This document shows, one piece after another, positions 54,191 through 64,000 of a stretch of 64,000 bases of DNA. Numbering within the stretch: the first letter of the stretch is position 1; every line of letters begins with the position of its first letter. The notes under the pieces were generated by a model, which searched no databases, was not told the origin of the DNA, and saw only the letters and a list, made by a program, of their open reading frames with translations. A program made the position numbers and the translations under genes. The stretch is from Acheta domesticus (lineage: Eukaryota > Arthropoda > Insecta > Orthoptera > Gryllidae). The stretch spans positions 218,765,536-218,829,535 of the forward strand of contig JAHLJT010000631.1 in assembly GCA_031308135.1 (NCBI GenBank). The letters run 5' to 3'.

Positions 54191-55267
54191 TGATATCTAT
54201 CTGTAGTCGGTCTAGATTCGTATTTCGTATTTTCGTTTTTGGGTACTTTCGTATTTCGTATCTATACGTAAGGCAGTGTTTATACTTTTGGGCAAGTTTC
54301 AAATAGTTAAACACCTCTTACGTTTATTTCACATTGACTGACTAGAAGTAAATGCTAATTTTCTTTGCTTGGTAAACGACACCTTTATAAAAGATGATTT
54401 TGTGTCATTTCTAAATATTCTTATTCTGTATTTTTAAATATTCTTATTCTTATTTGTCTCTGGGTTCGATTTAGGAAACTGTGCAGTGGGAGTTAACAGC
54501 AGTAAGATACAAAAAAGTTATTTCTCTATTTTCACAAGAATGAACCAATACCTCGGTCCTAGTATAAACAACAAACGATGCGTTGAAATGTGTGGCAAAA
54601 AGTCTTTGGACGGAGAAATTATTTGTTACAAAATAATGTTCTTTTAATATTTTGTAGGATTGCTCTTTCCACAAACTACTGCACGTAGCCTGACTGACAT
54701 GCATTTTACACATTTGCCTCATGTTTTGATAGACATACTTTGGTTTCTTCACCTAGAAAATACCGAAATTATCTTTCACGATAAAATTAAAGGAACTATT
54801 TTATTTTCAGTGCATTCTAATTTCAACGCTCAACGTTATTGGAGCGGTTTCTGCCACACAGAACCGGGCCAATAATGCTGTAAACCACATTCGAGGACGG
54901 GAGTTCGCAGTTGGGTGCTACTTTAAATTAATTTTCAGTTTTCATAACAACATAAATTTTCTTTACATCAATCAACAACATAAATCTTCTTTACATCAAT
55001 TTTCAGTTTACAAAGTGCAGAGCTTTCACATGTTTATGGATTGTACGGACTTATTTATACGTATACAAGAATCAATTCTTAGGTAAGGGAAAACACTTTT
55101 TTTCCTCTAGTCTGAAACTACAATCTAAGCGCGTAATCTTCCGCTGCCGGAGTCAGTAACTACTTGACCGCCTCCTAGCCACAGGCGCCAACGCCATTCT
55201 TTTACCTTCCTCCTAGAGGAAGGTCAAGACAGCCAAGAAATTGACTACAAATGTCTTAGTTTTTTTT
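54191..55267. other. Intergenic DNA
   Basis: A block at 54648-54703 (TTAATATTTTGTAGGATTGC ... GTAGCCTGACTGACATG) has a relative at 52306-52365, and a 27-bp direct duplication (ACAACATAAAT.TTCTTTACATCAAT) occurs at 54945-55000. No coding was recognised. Confidence 0.4.
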
Positions 55268-55800
55268 AAACTATGGACCAGCAATTGAAAAAATGTGAAG
55301 AAATTCACACGTATTCTGAGAGGAAGTTCTAATAATTTTTTTCGTGTCGGGTCCGGTGTTCTAAGACACAGTAAAAGTTCTTTAAATCCGGATTCAACCT
55401 GTTTGCATTCTATCAATTCCCCCATATCTCCTCTACTTATCCTTCACCTGTGACCGAATTGTTTTCTCATAAGCTGCCAAAAACTATCCTCTTTCCTCAG
55501 CGTATCAAGGATTAGAAAGCTTTAAAAACAAGATAATTTGGAACTACATAAAAAAGTCAAAATATTACTGGGCACTACAACGATGTATGCAAATGTGTAA
55601 TAAACACTAAAATAACTGCACAGATTTATTTGAAGTCAAAGTGATTTAAAAGCAGGAAAATGGTAAAAATGTATTTTTATTTTTTAACTGCAGCCCAGCA
55701 ATTGAAAAAAAACTTAAACAAATTCAAAATAATTTGTATTTTGAGGGGAGCTTTGACATTTTTTCGAACCTGTTCCAGGTTTCTGAGACCTAGTAAAAAT
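55268..55800. repeat. Diverged direct repeat pair (55268-55382 and 55688-55800)
   Basis: Both copies start CCAGCAATTGAAAAAA and end near CTAAGACACAGTAAAAGTT / CTGAGACCTAGTAAAAATT, with ATTTTTTTCGTGTC / ATTTTTTCGAACCTG inside. Similarity is roughly 65-70 percent by eye over about 115 bp. It is probably two old copies of one unnamed repeat. Confidence 0.5.
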
Positions 55801-56281
55801 TATTTTTTGTTATATTTTTCAACGATTTTTTGCGTTTTAATTTGGAGCTGAGAAAATATAAACAAATATTTTTCTAATAGTATAAATAGTATAAATTATT
55901 TTGTTATTTTTCGTATTTTCAATCAGAAAAATTAGTGTTAAGTTGAAAAAATATAATTAAATAACTCGCTTTTGGCTGTAGCGGGGTGTGGGTAGTCGGA
56001 CGGGGCTAAGAAACCTTTCAAAAATATAATTTTTATGTTAGAGTTATAGTGTAACTATTCATGTCATTTGGTTTAGGGGAACTTTCTACCATCTTATCCG
56101 GGGGGACTCTTCATTAACTATTCGTCAGTTACAGTAAACATGTTTAGAGGTATTTTAAAATCTCATCTTCAGTGTATCTACAGAACTTCAAGATAAAACT
56201 TAAAAATTATAATACGTAAAACACATAAATGTGAAACCATTGAAAAACAAACGCTATTAAAAATGCATAAAAAATATTACT
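55801..56281. other. AT-rich intergenic DNA
   Basis: No feature was recognised. Confidence 0.4.
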
Positions 56282-56395
56282 ATTTACCCAAGCAACTTAG
56301 TCAACATGTACAGTGTGCTCCTTACACGCCGCCACGATGCCTGTTTACAAGGAGCACACCACGATGCATTTTCCCTATGTTACTTGAGTAAACAA
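56282..56395. repeat. Fold-back with arms of about 50 bp
   Basis: A perfect 11-bp inverted pair GTGTGCTCCTT (56313-56323) / AAGGAGCACAC (56349-56359) lies at the centre. The inverted similarity extends outward to TTTACCCAAGCAACTTAG on the left and CTATGTTACTTGAGTAAAC on the right. A CCACGATGC word occurs twice as a direct repeat inside and beside the loop. It looks like an aged MITE. Confidence 0.6.
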
Positions 56396-56699
56396 TAACA
56401 TTTTTTTTAGTTTTTAATATTGCTTTTTGAGAGTTTTACAATTTTGTGTTTTACATATTGTATTTTTCAATTTTTTTAATATTCTGTAAATGCACTAATA
56501 ATTAAGTTTTACAATACCTCAAAACTTGTATGCTTGTAACTGACCAATTGTATGTTAATAAATTTGTTTGTTGAAGATTATTTTATTTCCTCCCGATATC
56601 TCGTATTTTTACAAACACTTCCTACAATGTTCATGCTTTGTCAAGAAACATGATATTTTAACCCAGTTTTTATTTCGAACGGGTTTATTGGCTAAGCAT
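56396..56699. other. AT-rich intergenic DNA
   Basis: T-rich and featureless. Confidence 0.4.
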
Positions 56700-56977
56700 T
56701 CGTGCGCATGAGGTCCCGTGGTGTAGGTCGTGAGAGCCAGATTGCGCTTTGCTGAATTGTGACATATCGGAGCCTCTATCAGACTGGACGCTGCGCGGCG
56801 CCGGGCGCGGTTCTGTGCTTCATTCGCAGTTGCATCGATACTACACAGTCGACTGCGCTGCGCACACAAGCAAGGTCAGCCGACGCCCGCGAACATTTTT
56901 CTGTGCACGTATCCTGCAACGACGCGTTGTAAAATGGACAGTGGACTGTTGGCCTGAAGTTTACCCGATAGAACAAC
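56700..56977 (+). other. Candidate CpG-rich first exon ending at a strong 5' splice site
   Basis: A GC- and CpG-rich block within AT-rich DNA ends in AACAAC followed by GTAAGTAAC at 56978, a near-ideal splice donor. Frames in the block are short or end soon (an ATG at 56934 reaches a stop after seven codons), so it would be an untranslated or barely coding first exon of a gene extending to the right. No downstream exon is recognisable within the window. Chance co-occurrence of an island and a donor cannot be excluded. Confidence 0.3.
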
Positions 56978-57867
56978 GTAAGTAACTTTCAATGCCTAGC
57001 TCGTCGAATATATTACGATTTTAAACGTTTATTAATTTATTACTTCTCTTTGAAACACTATTCATTATTACGCCATTGACAGATTCTTGTTTAGCAAATA
57101 AATATCTACGAAGTTCAAACGTAATAAGTTAAGAACGTAATAAGTACATTGAATGCATTCCGTGTGAGATATGCTTAAAGTCAACAACTTTTGTTATTCC
57201 ATATTGAAGACGGTCATGAAGTTCATTGCTACTACGTTTCTAATTATTAATGGACACGAAGGCAAGTTTAGATCTTAAGGACGTAATAATTAATAATAAT
57301 AAAGGGTCTTACGATCATTTTTATTCTCAAAAGCGCAACGCGCAGGTGTTGCTGTTCTTGAGAGCACATAAAATAGCAGTTACAGTTCTGTAACTGTAGA
57401 GTTCACTATACGTTTATTGACATTTTATTACAAACACACCTGACTAATATTCACTTTATCAAAATTTTAATGTATTCTGATAAATGAACAAAATAAAATT
57501 CAAGTGTATCAATAAAAAGAAGTGTGATAAAGATTTAAAAATAATGTCAGTTTCCATTTACTCCTGTTCGTAATAATATACAAAGAAAACAAGCAAAGCT
57601 TTTACGTTTTCGTCCATTAAAAATGTTTTAATTGAAAAGAGGAAACAATTGTAATAATAACATTAATAATAACAATACAAATGTTTGATTGTTCAAAGAA
57701 TTGTCTGCTCCAGTCGGGAATGGAACCCGGATTTCCCGATGTATGCACAATTGCTTCAACTTTTGATTTGCTTTCATCGACACAATCATATTTCTGAACA
57801 TCCTGTGAAAGTTAAGAACCCTGTCTAATGTTTACACTTTACATTTCACCCTCTGGTCTTCTCACGT
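56978..57867. other. AT-rich DNA with a tRNA-like B-box remnant
   Basis: At 57714-57750 the minus strand reads GGGTTCCATTCCCGACTGG, a B-box-like sequence of a possible SINE head in reverse orientation, without a clear body or A box. The rest is featureless. Confidence 0.35.
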
Positions 57868-58195
57868 AATTGTAAAATTGACAACTGTAACCAGGTGGTG
57901 AAGTATAAAATGTAACTGACACAGAAATCCGTAACTCCTTAAAACAGTTGGACAAGTTGACAGTGTCGGTAGTTCTGGTGGTCAGAGCAATTATGTGTGC
58001 CGAGAGATCCGAGTTCGGTTCGAAGCTGGAACAGTCAATTATTCGAACAATCATCATTTGTAACATTACTTCTCCTAAGTAGCTATAGGGTCACAAAGAT
58101 AAAATGTATGAAATGGGAGAGGTTGTAATTATAATGGATTGTAAAATTAAACTGTGATCAGGTGGTGATATGTAAATTAGTAATAATAATAAAAA
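57868..58195 (+). repeat. tRNA-derived SINE-like element, family 4, with duplicated 3' segment
   Basis: An A-box-like TGGTGGTCAGAGCAATT (57977-57993) and B-box-like GGTTCGAAGCT (58017-58027) form a tRNA-like head at 57975-58035. The 3' end TTGTAAAATTAAACTGTGAT, CAGGTGGTGATATG (58139-58175), plus an AATAATA tail, also occurs just before the head as ATTGTAAAATTGACAACTGT, CCAGGTGGTGAAG (57868-57900). That layout suggests two copies in tandem, the first reduced to its 3' end. The boundaries are approximate. Confidence 0.45.
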
Positions 58196-58847
58196 TAACA
58201 ATAATAATAATTAAAAATAAGTACGTATTAATATTGATAAATCTGTAGATTGAATTGAAACCTTTCACTGAAAGCTCGGAAATGAGTTAAAATGATATAA
58301 TGTAGTTGTTAATTATTTTTCGAATTCAAGGCAATTAATGATAAAATGCTCTGAACGTCCCGCGAGGAAAGAAACCCCGAAGAAAACGTTACGAGACGTA
58401 GGGGATTCTTCTTCACCTCTAAAATCTCAGTCTTGACACCGCTGGGCCGTTTTGTCATTGCGTCGGGAAATTGATGAAAGAGTGCGAGAGTTACTGGGAC
58501 TACGCAATGACCGAATTCGGATACCACGCAATTGGCACACAGTACGAGTGGCGTTTCAAAGAGTCACCAGTCACCGAAATGAGTGACGAGGTCTTATGGA
58601 GCGACGGAGGGAAAGTTGCACCGCGGGAGCTGAACGTTTTATAGGGGGATCTCCTGTCAAGAAAAGGAAGTAGGGCAACCGCCGTTGACAAGTTCCTTTT
58701 ACGCGATTCAGTATAGTAGATTTAGATCTTAGGAATAGTAATAAAGGAAAGAAGTAAATCTGCTTTTACAACTCTACCCAGTCTACCCAATACAAATGTT
58801 TAAAGTCGGTAAATCCATTCCGTAAGTATTATTCGTATATATAATTG
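58196..58847. other. Intergenic DNA
   Basis: The composition is mixed. Minus-strand frames at 58309-58691 are short and domain-free. Confidence 0.35.
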
Positions 58848-58848
58848 C

Positions 58849-58882
<34 letters not shown>

Positions 58883-59430
58883 TTTTATTGGCAAAAAATG
58901 TACAACGGTGAGTCTCAGTAATTGAATTACTGCTTTTCAGACTAACCACAAGAAAAATATACAAGATCATAAACATAACATGAAAAGAGAATAAGCATTA
59001 GTAGAAAAAAAGCATAAATGTAATTACATGACGGTTAGAAATTGAAATAAGTTACATAAGTACAATATAAACTGTATAGCAGATAATATGAGGCAATATA
59101 ACGTAACAGGAAACACTGAAGTAACGCTAAACATATACATCAAGAAGGTTACAAAAAATAATAAAATACATGAAGAAACACTGAAGAAAGATTAAAAGTT
59201 AACTTTAATAAATTTGCAAAGTTTTTCACAAAATGGTTTCTAGGGAAGTGTTTTAAGCTTATGAGGGATTAAATTGTAGAAGTGTGGACCAAGATAGCTA
59301 AAGGATGCCTCGAATTTGATATTACGGTCAACGGGAATAACAAGTAGGAAATTGGCAAATCTCGTAGTACGTGAAGCAGACTCATTAGATTGCGTTAAAG
59401 TCGATCCCGAAGATAACTTAGAGAATTATT
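58848..59430 (-). pseudogene. Non-LTR retrotransposon (LINE) 3' end
   Basis: On the minus strand a 50-codon open piece (59389-59240) reads TRFANFLLVIPVDRN then FEASFSYLGPHFYNLIPHKL before a stop. Many arthropod LINE ORF2 proteins end with this pattern (T R...........RT..G..SF.Y.GP.LWN.LP..L). About 360 bp of 3' untranslated sequence follows, finishing TTTGCCAATAAAATA and an (ATT)n tail (58848-58883 on the plus strand as (AAT)n). It is 5'-truncated with no reverse-transcriptase catalytic motif, and the clade cannot be decided. Confidence 0.6.
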
Positions 59431-59519
59431 TCCATACGTAGCGATACAAAATAATAAGATTAAATTGTTATAGAAAAACTTGCAGTAAGTCGTGATGCAA
59501 ACCTAGTTGCACGAAATTT

Positions 59520-60590
59520 CATTCAGTAATGCATCGGTCGCGAGCTGCCAACAACAAGCCTCGCGCCGTAAATCACGCGCGTGGGAGCGCATCGCGCAGG
59601 AGCAGCCAATGGCTCGGCGGTGCCAAGCGCAGCGCCCGGGCGCGAGGGCGCGCTCCGCTGGGGCGAGCGGCGGCAGCCAGGGCGGCGCGGCGCGACGCGG
59701 CGCGACGGGGCCGTGGGCGAGCAGCGCGGCCGGGCGGCGCCGCTCTCGACTGCGCCAGCGGCCACAGCGCGACAGCGTGGCGCCGCGCCGCAGCTACACT
59801 CCGCCCCACCCTGCGCAACACCCCCGATCGACGCACAGCCAATCCTCGTGACGCTGGACTCTCATCTCGCTCCGACGGTTTGCTTCGCCAGCTCGCGTCG
59901 CCGGCTCACTCCGTTCGCTCCGTCAGTATCCTCCGTCAGCACCCTCCGTCAGCATCCTCTGTCAGCATCCTCCGTGAGCACTCTCCGTCAGCACCCTCCG
60001 GCAGCACCCTCCCGTCAGCACCCTCCGTCAGCACCCTCCCGTCAGCACCCTCCGTCAGCACCCTCCGTCAGCACCCTCTCGTCAGCACCCTCTCGTCAGC
60101 GCCCTCCCGTCAACACCCTCCCGTCAACACCCTCCGTCAGCACCCTGCGTCAGGACCCTCCGTCAGCACCCTCCGTCGACTGTATCCTTTTACTAGCTCC
60201 GTCAGCTTGATCTGACAGTTTGATCTGTCAGTTCGCTGCATCTCTTCGATCCATCACCGCGTTTCAACCGATCAATCCGTCACCTAGTTTCATCAATTCG
60301 AACGGTCAGTGCGATCCGATTACTTTCTCTCTCAATCTATCAGGTCAACCCATCCCCACAACTCGCTTCTTCGTCCCTTTTACCAAACCTACCCATCCGC
60401 CCCGTAAACTTTCTCTCCGTGTCCATTCTCTCAACCCGCACTACCAAACTAGTTGTTCAAACCCCCTGTACCCGCACCGCCGTTTCCTGCGCGGCTCGCC
60501 TGCCCGCCGCCTGCGCCACTGGCGCCGCGAGCGCTTGCCAGAGCCGCCCCCGCATTTGGCCCCGCGGCGGTCGCCGATCCATGCAGGCCG
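59520..60590. repeat. CpG island with a 12-13-bp minisatellite
   Basis: 59520-59830 is extremely GC/CpG-rich. At 59926-60185 a 12-13-bp unit CCCTCCGTCAGCA is repeated about 20 times with small variants (CCCTCCCGTCAGCA, CCCTCTCGTCAGCA). Because unit length alternates, all three plus-strand frames stay open for long stretches, giving frames of 209-228 codons that are not genes. The sequence at 60210-60590 is less repetitive and C-rich. Confidence 0.82.
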
Positions 60591-61070
60591 CACCAGCACT
60601 CCCCGCTCCCCCTCCCGCTACCTTCCCCTCACTTCCCTGCTCCTCTCCGTTCTGCTCCCCTGCTCCCTTACCCTCTCCCTCCCCTCCTTTCTCCCCTCCT
60701 CACCCTCCTCTTCTTTCCTGCCACCCCCTCTCCCCTCCTTTCTCCTAGTTTTCTCTCTTCTCCCCGTTTCTTGTACTTCTCACACACTCTTTTCGCCTCT
60801 GCCCACCTCTACCCGCCATCCCGCATCTCTTCAACTCTCTTCACCTTTCCCGGCTTCCCCCTGCATTCCTCAGCCTCTCCTCGTATCTCCCCATGTCTCC
60901 TCGCCTCTCACCACCTCCCTCTCCTCTACCCTCATTACCCTCCTCTCTCCTCTTCTCCCCGCTGATCTCTTTCTCTCTCCGCTTCTCTCCTCTCCCGTCA
61001 TCTCCTCTCCTCTCCGACTTTCCCCGTTTCTTCTCGCCTCTCTCCTCTCCCACTTCTCCCCGCCTTGATA
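60591..61070. repeat. Pyrimidine-rich tract (CTCC/CTCTCC)
   Basis: The plus strand is nearly pure C/T in CTCCTCTC, CCCTCTCC and TTCTCTCC phrases. The minus strand accordingly reads as GAGGRGA, giving Arg/Glu-rich frames. It directly follows the CpG island, mirroring the arrangement at 21.6-22.4 kb. Confidence 0.75.
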
Positions 61071-62680
61071 CCAGAATCCAGTCAAAACATTTGGGGAAAA
61101 AGAAAATAATTCTTTACTAACCAATAATTTGCAGCCAACGAAACGCTCAAAGGCAAAGGCCTTCTAGAGTGACTCCTAGTGTATTGTTCTCTGTTTGTTG
61201 TTCTTTTCTTGCCCATTCTCGCCTTTAATCTGCTGCCTCGCAAGAACCATTTCACACCTCGTCCCTGTTCTCATGAGTGATCCCCTCCTAAAGGCGTCCT
61301 ATGAGTGCAGGTTATGACGACTACTCTTCTGACATTAATATTTTTTTGTTCATTTCTTCATTAATAGTAACAATTAGACATATTAATGAGTCTATCCGGA
61401 ATGTTTATCATCATTTTGTAAGAAAAAGGAAATCTAAAAGAATGTGTATTATTTCTGTGCAGTTTTACTTATCGATGATAAATTATTCGGTATTAAAATT
61501 ATAACAAATAATCCCACAAATCTAAGCAAGCAAGAAGTAGAAAAGTAATTGCGCGAGAAGTATAAAAATATATCATATTGCATTTTTGTAGAATAATTAT
61601 TTAGTTATCTTAAGGAACAAATAGGTATCTACATTATTTCTCAATTATTTGTTTTCTGCAATTCTATAAAAAGTTTCACTTACAATCTTTCTGTGCAGAC
61701 TAGTTAATGCTAATTTACCACCAAGAAAAAATACTATTAATACAATTATAAGGCGCAAAATATTGTTTGCAGAGGAGGAATGATATGTTGATTTATTTCA
61801 TCAATATCTTTTAAAAGATTTTTTTTTTTTGCGATTTTTTCCATCTACGTAGTCTTTCAGTCTGAGGCAAATCGTGTCGAGTTCTAAAATGTAGAATGTG
61901 CTTCAAACCACCTCTTGAAAATTAAACTTTGGCGTATTATGCTAATATGGATAGAAATTAAATGCATTTAATCCTGGTCGCTTCTATTAACCGACAAAAT
62001 GTCGATTTGAGCGCCTCTGTCGACCACTGCTAGAATCACCACCCGCGCTTCTCTGTCGCGCGGGCAAAGTCTCCTTCCCCAGCTGCCTTATTGACGAGCT
62101 ATTGTGTAGTTTTGATCGAGTTTACTTCTCGATATTGGAAAATTCGTTCGCAATCTGTGTTGTTTTTTTCTGCTGTTTACAAACATGCAAAAATCATATT
62201 GAATTCTGGTGATCGGTAATGGATTTTGGGTGCTTCAAAAATAGTTCATTTGCGTTTTCCTCTTTTGCCATTCTAAGCACGGAGGTCGCAGAGGGAAAAC
62301 ATCTCGCCCCTCTCCAAAAGGCGTTATAACGTGCCCGTTCCTGACACAAGTTTCGTTCAGGAATGTTTTCATCAAAAGCATAGGAATGTACATGGTGTTT
62401 CATGTGAAAAGTATACGTTTTTTTACACGTCTCTTTGTTTTCTCTTTGTTTTCAGGTATGCTGCCGGATGGACCTTTTTATTTCATCGCGAATTGCCGTT
62501 CTTTCAACAAGGTAACATGCATGCCATAGTATTCTATCTGGGGAAGTGACTTGAACCTAGTTGGTATGCAGTGAAGACGCTAAACAGCGCTTGCAGTATA
62601 ATCCGACCTAGCGGAGAGATAATTCAATATGCAAGAAAAATTTTGAACTTACAATAATATGTTATTCCTTTATTGTGAAA
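61071..62680. other. Intergenic DNA
   Basis: AT-rich, with no recognised coding or repeat apart from a small CpG patch near 62040. Confidence 0.4.
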
Positions 62681-62830
62681 CTAGTGGTGTTACAGAATGG
62701 CACAGACTTTCCCGTATTAGTTTTCTATTTCCTTGGGTTTTCGCTAGTTATATGGAATTGCCACATACTCTTTCTTGCCATCTATCACCGCCTAAAGTAC
62801 ATTTTTTTCTATACCAGCATTATAAACAAC
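62681..62830 (-). repeat. R-family repeat, copy 9 (CTAG terminus only)
   Basis: CTAGTGGTGTTACAGAATGG, CACAGACTTTCCCGTATTAG and TTTTCTATTTCCTTGGG match 10371-10440 almost exactly. CTTGCCATCTATCACCGCC then matches 15960-15985. Homology fades after about 62830, so the core and the palindromic end are missing. Confidence 0.7.
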
Positions 62831-64000
62831 CCTTTTACATTAACAAAATCGTTCATAATATGACATATTGCTCGAATCATTACGCATTGCTATTTCTTCA
62901 CGAAATATGAGCGATCACTGACGTAATAGTCACGGCCCCTATATATTTTCAGTTATGGAGTTTAAAGAACCATATAAATAATTGCGGACTTCCAGAAGGC
63001 CGTGCCAAGTAATCGGACTGCTTTTGCATGGAGAATTATTATATTTACAAAATATTAGCTAGCGAACCAGTCTGTTACTGGTAAGAAAATTTGACGTTTA
63101 TCTAAAATTTCTTCAAATCAATTGCACACCTAAATAAATCCAGCTGTAACACACTCTGTACGTGTTTTACAGTTTTCCTTCCGGGGAGACTCTATTGTGC
63201 ATTGAAATTATATGTTCCATCAAGACCTGCAAATAATGCAGAATAATAATTCAAACTTACCTGAAAATATTCAATCTCAAAATTTATTATCACAAGATAT
63301 GATATTGTAACCGCTAAAGCCGTTTACATCAAGAAAAATATAAGTTTTTCTTCGTAAATGCGTCGTATTATCTATGAAATCATGTAGTTACTAGATCAAC
63401 CAGTAGAGAACGCCAGACGACGTAAGTAGTTTCAAAGAAAGCTACGAGGAGCGCTTACAAGTAGTATCAAAAGCGTGATAACAAAATCGGTCAATGGAAC
63501 GACCTGACCGACCAATGGGAATAGAGTAGGCAAATATTGGTGAATTAAGAGCAAGAGTAGAGTGACCCGGCCATTTTGCTACTAACCAGCGGACGAGACG
63601 TTACTCGGAGAGAGCTAGTGGAACGACTGACCACGCCATTTCAAGAATTCATCATCACAGAAGCTTTTAGAATAAGCTTTTAGAATAAGAATACTTGGAC
63701 CTGTTTGAATAAACTTCGATCATCGCAACAGCAACGCCGACGGTAACGACGCAAGCCCCAAGGAGAGCAGTGCAGTCAACTGGTATCCTTCGTGCTCGAG
63801 TTCCGTTACGGGCGACCTCGAAGAACTTCAAAGCTGCGTACGTCGCGGGAGACATCGTGAGTTCGGCTAACCCATTTCAAGTTATAGGTAGAAGCGTGGG
63901 CCAGATTGTAGAACGATTTCAGTACAGTATTTTACGAGATGATTAACTGCAATATTACTCGAATTTTGCCATGAGGTTTTGAATACGTGTCCGAATGCCA
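62831..64000. other. Intergenic DNA; possible LTR-like or exon-like stretch at 63420-63870
   Basis: The stretch 63420-63870 is less AT-rich, contains AATAAACTTCGATCATCG (63709) and a donor-like ATCGTGAGT at 63854, and lacks a coherent frame. These traits fit either the R-U5 part of an LTR or an untranslated exon. No second LTR, primer-binding site or partner exon is in the window. Confidence 0.3.

Noticed and set aside
53739..54314. A 191-codon Pro/Ser-rich minus-strand frame and Gly/Arg-rich plus-strand frames
   Set aside because: GA/G-rich minisatellite; artefact of repeat composition.
59507..61068. Frames of 114-282 codons on the plus strand
   Set aside because: CpG island, 12/13-bp minisatellite and pyrimidine tract give stop-free DNA by composition; no domain or splice structure.

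Overview
This window is from a nuclear genome, most likely an insect or another arthropod. The evidence is one complete animal-type ABC transporter (ABCB6/HMT-1 family) surrounded by about 60 kb of AT-rich intergenic DNA. That DNA carries tRNA-derived SINEs, a mariner element, a PIF/Harbinger-type MITE, and decayed P-element-like, hAT-like, Copia-like, Crypton-like and LINE coding fragments. The order of insect cannot be fixed from the sequence alone. There is no operon structure, Shine-Dalgarno spacing or dense coding that would suggest a prokaryote.

The only intact protein-coding gene I can support is ABCB6 on the minus strand at 43981-46485 (834 codons, uninterrupted). It has all nucleotide-binding motifs and an N-terminal extension that aligns with human ABCB6 from the first residues. 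A splice-acceptor-like sequence ends one base before its ATG, so a 5' untranslated exon may lie further upstream (above 46.5 kb). Other open frames of 60-290 codons fall in low-complexity or repeat DNA and are not genes.

Layout. 0-6.1 kb: AT-rich DNA, a GGC-rich block, a Crypton-like fragment, a P-element-like transposase fragment and a fold-back. 6.1-25.7 kb: several copies of one unnamed repeat family (here 'R'), two SINE families, a fold-back, GC-rich islands and a 330-bp pyrimidine tract. 25.7-31.4 kb: an hAT-like fragment, a C-rich block, a truncated R copy and a mariner fragment. 31.5-36.2 kb: a long G/purine-rich region with an 18-bp minisatellite. 36.4-41.7 kb: a third SINE type, a mariner deletion derivative with TA duplications, a Harbinger-type MITE and an R copy. 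43.7-46.5 kb: ABCB6. 47-50.4 kb: duplicated Copia-like pieces, a SINE and an 82-bp tandem array. 52-64 kb: an R copy split by a SINE with a clear target-site duplication, GC islands, a possible first exon near 56.8 kb, a LINE 3' end, a 12-13-bp minisatellite and one last R terminus.

The least expected element is the R family: at least nine dispersed pieces in 64 kb, in both orientations. It has recurring termini (a palindromic ACTTTCCC/GGGAAAGT end, and an end finishing in CTAG or CTAA before a T run), a conserved core and a CCGTCC tract. It has no coding capacity that I can detect and resembles no family I can name. All repeat calls come from reading copies against each other by eye; no database search was possible.
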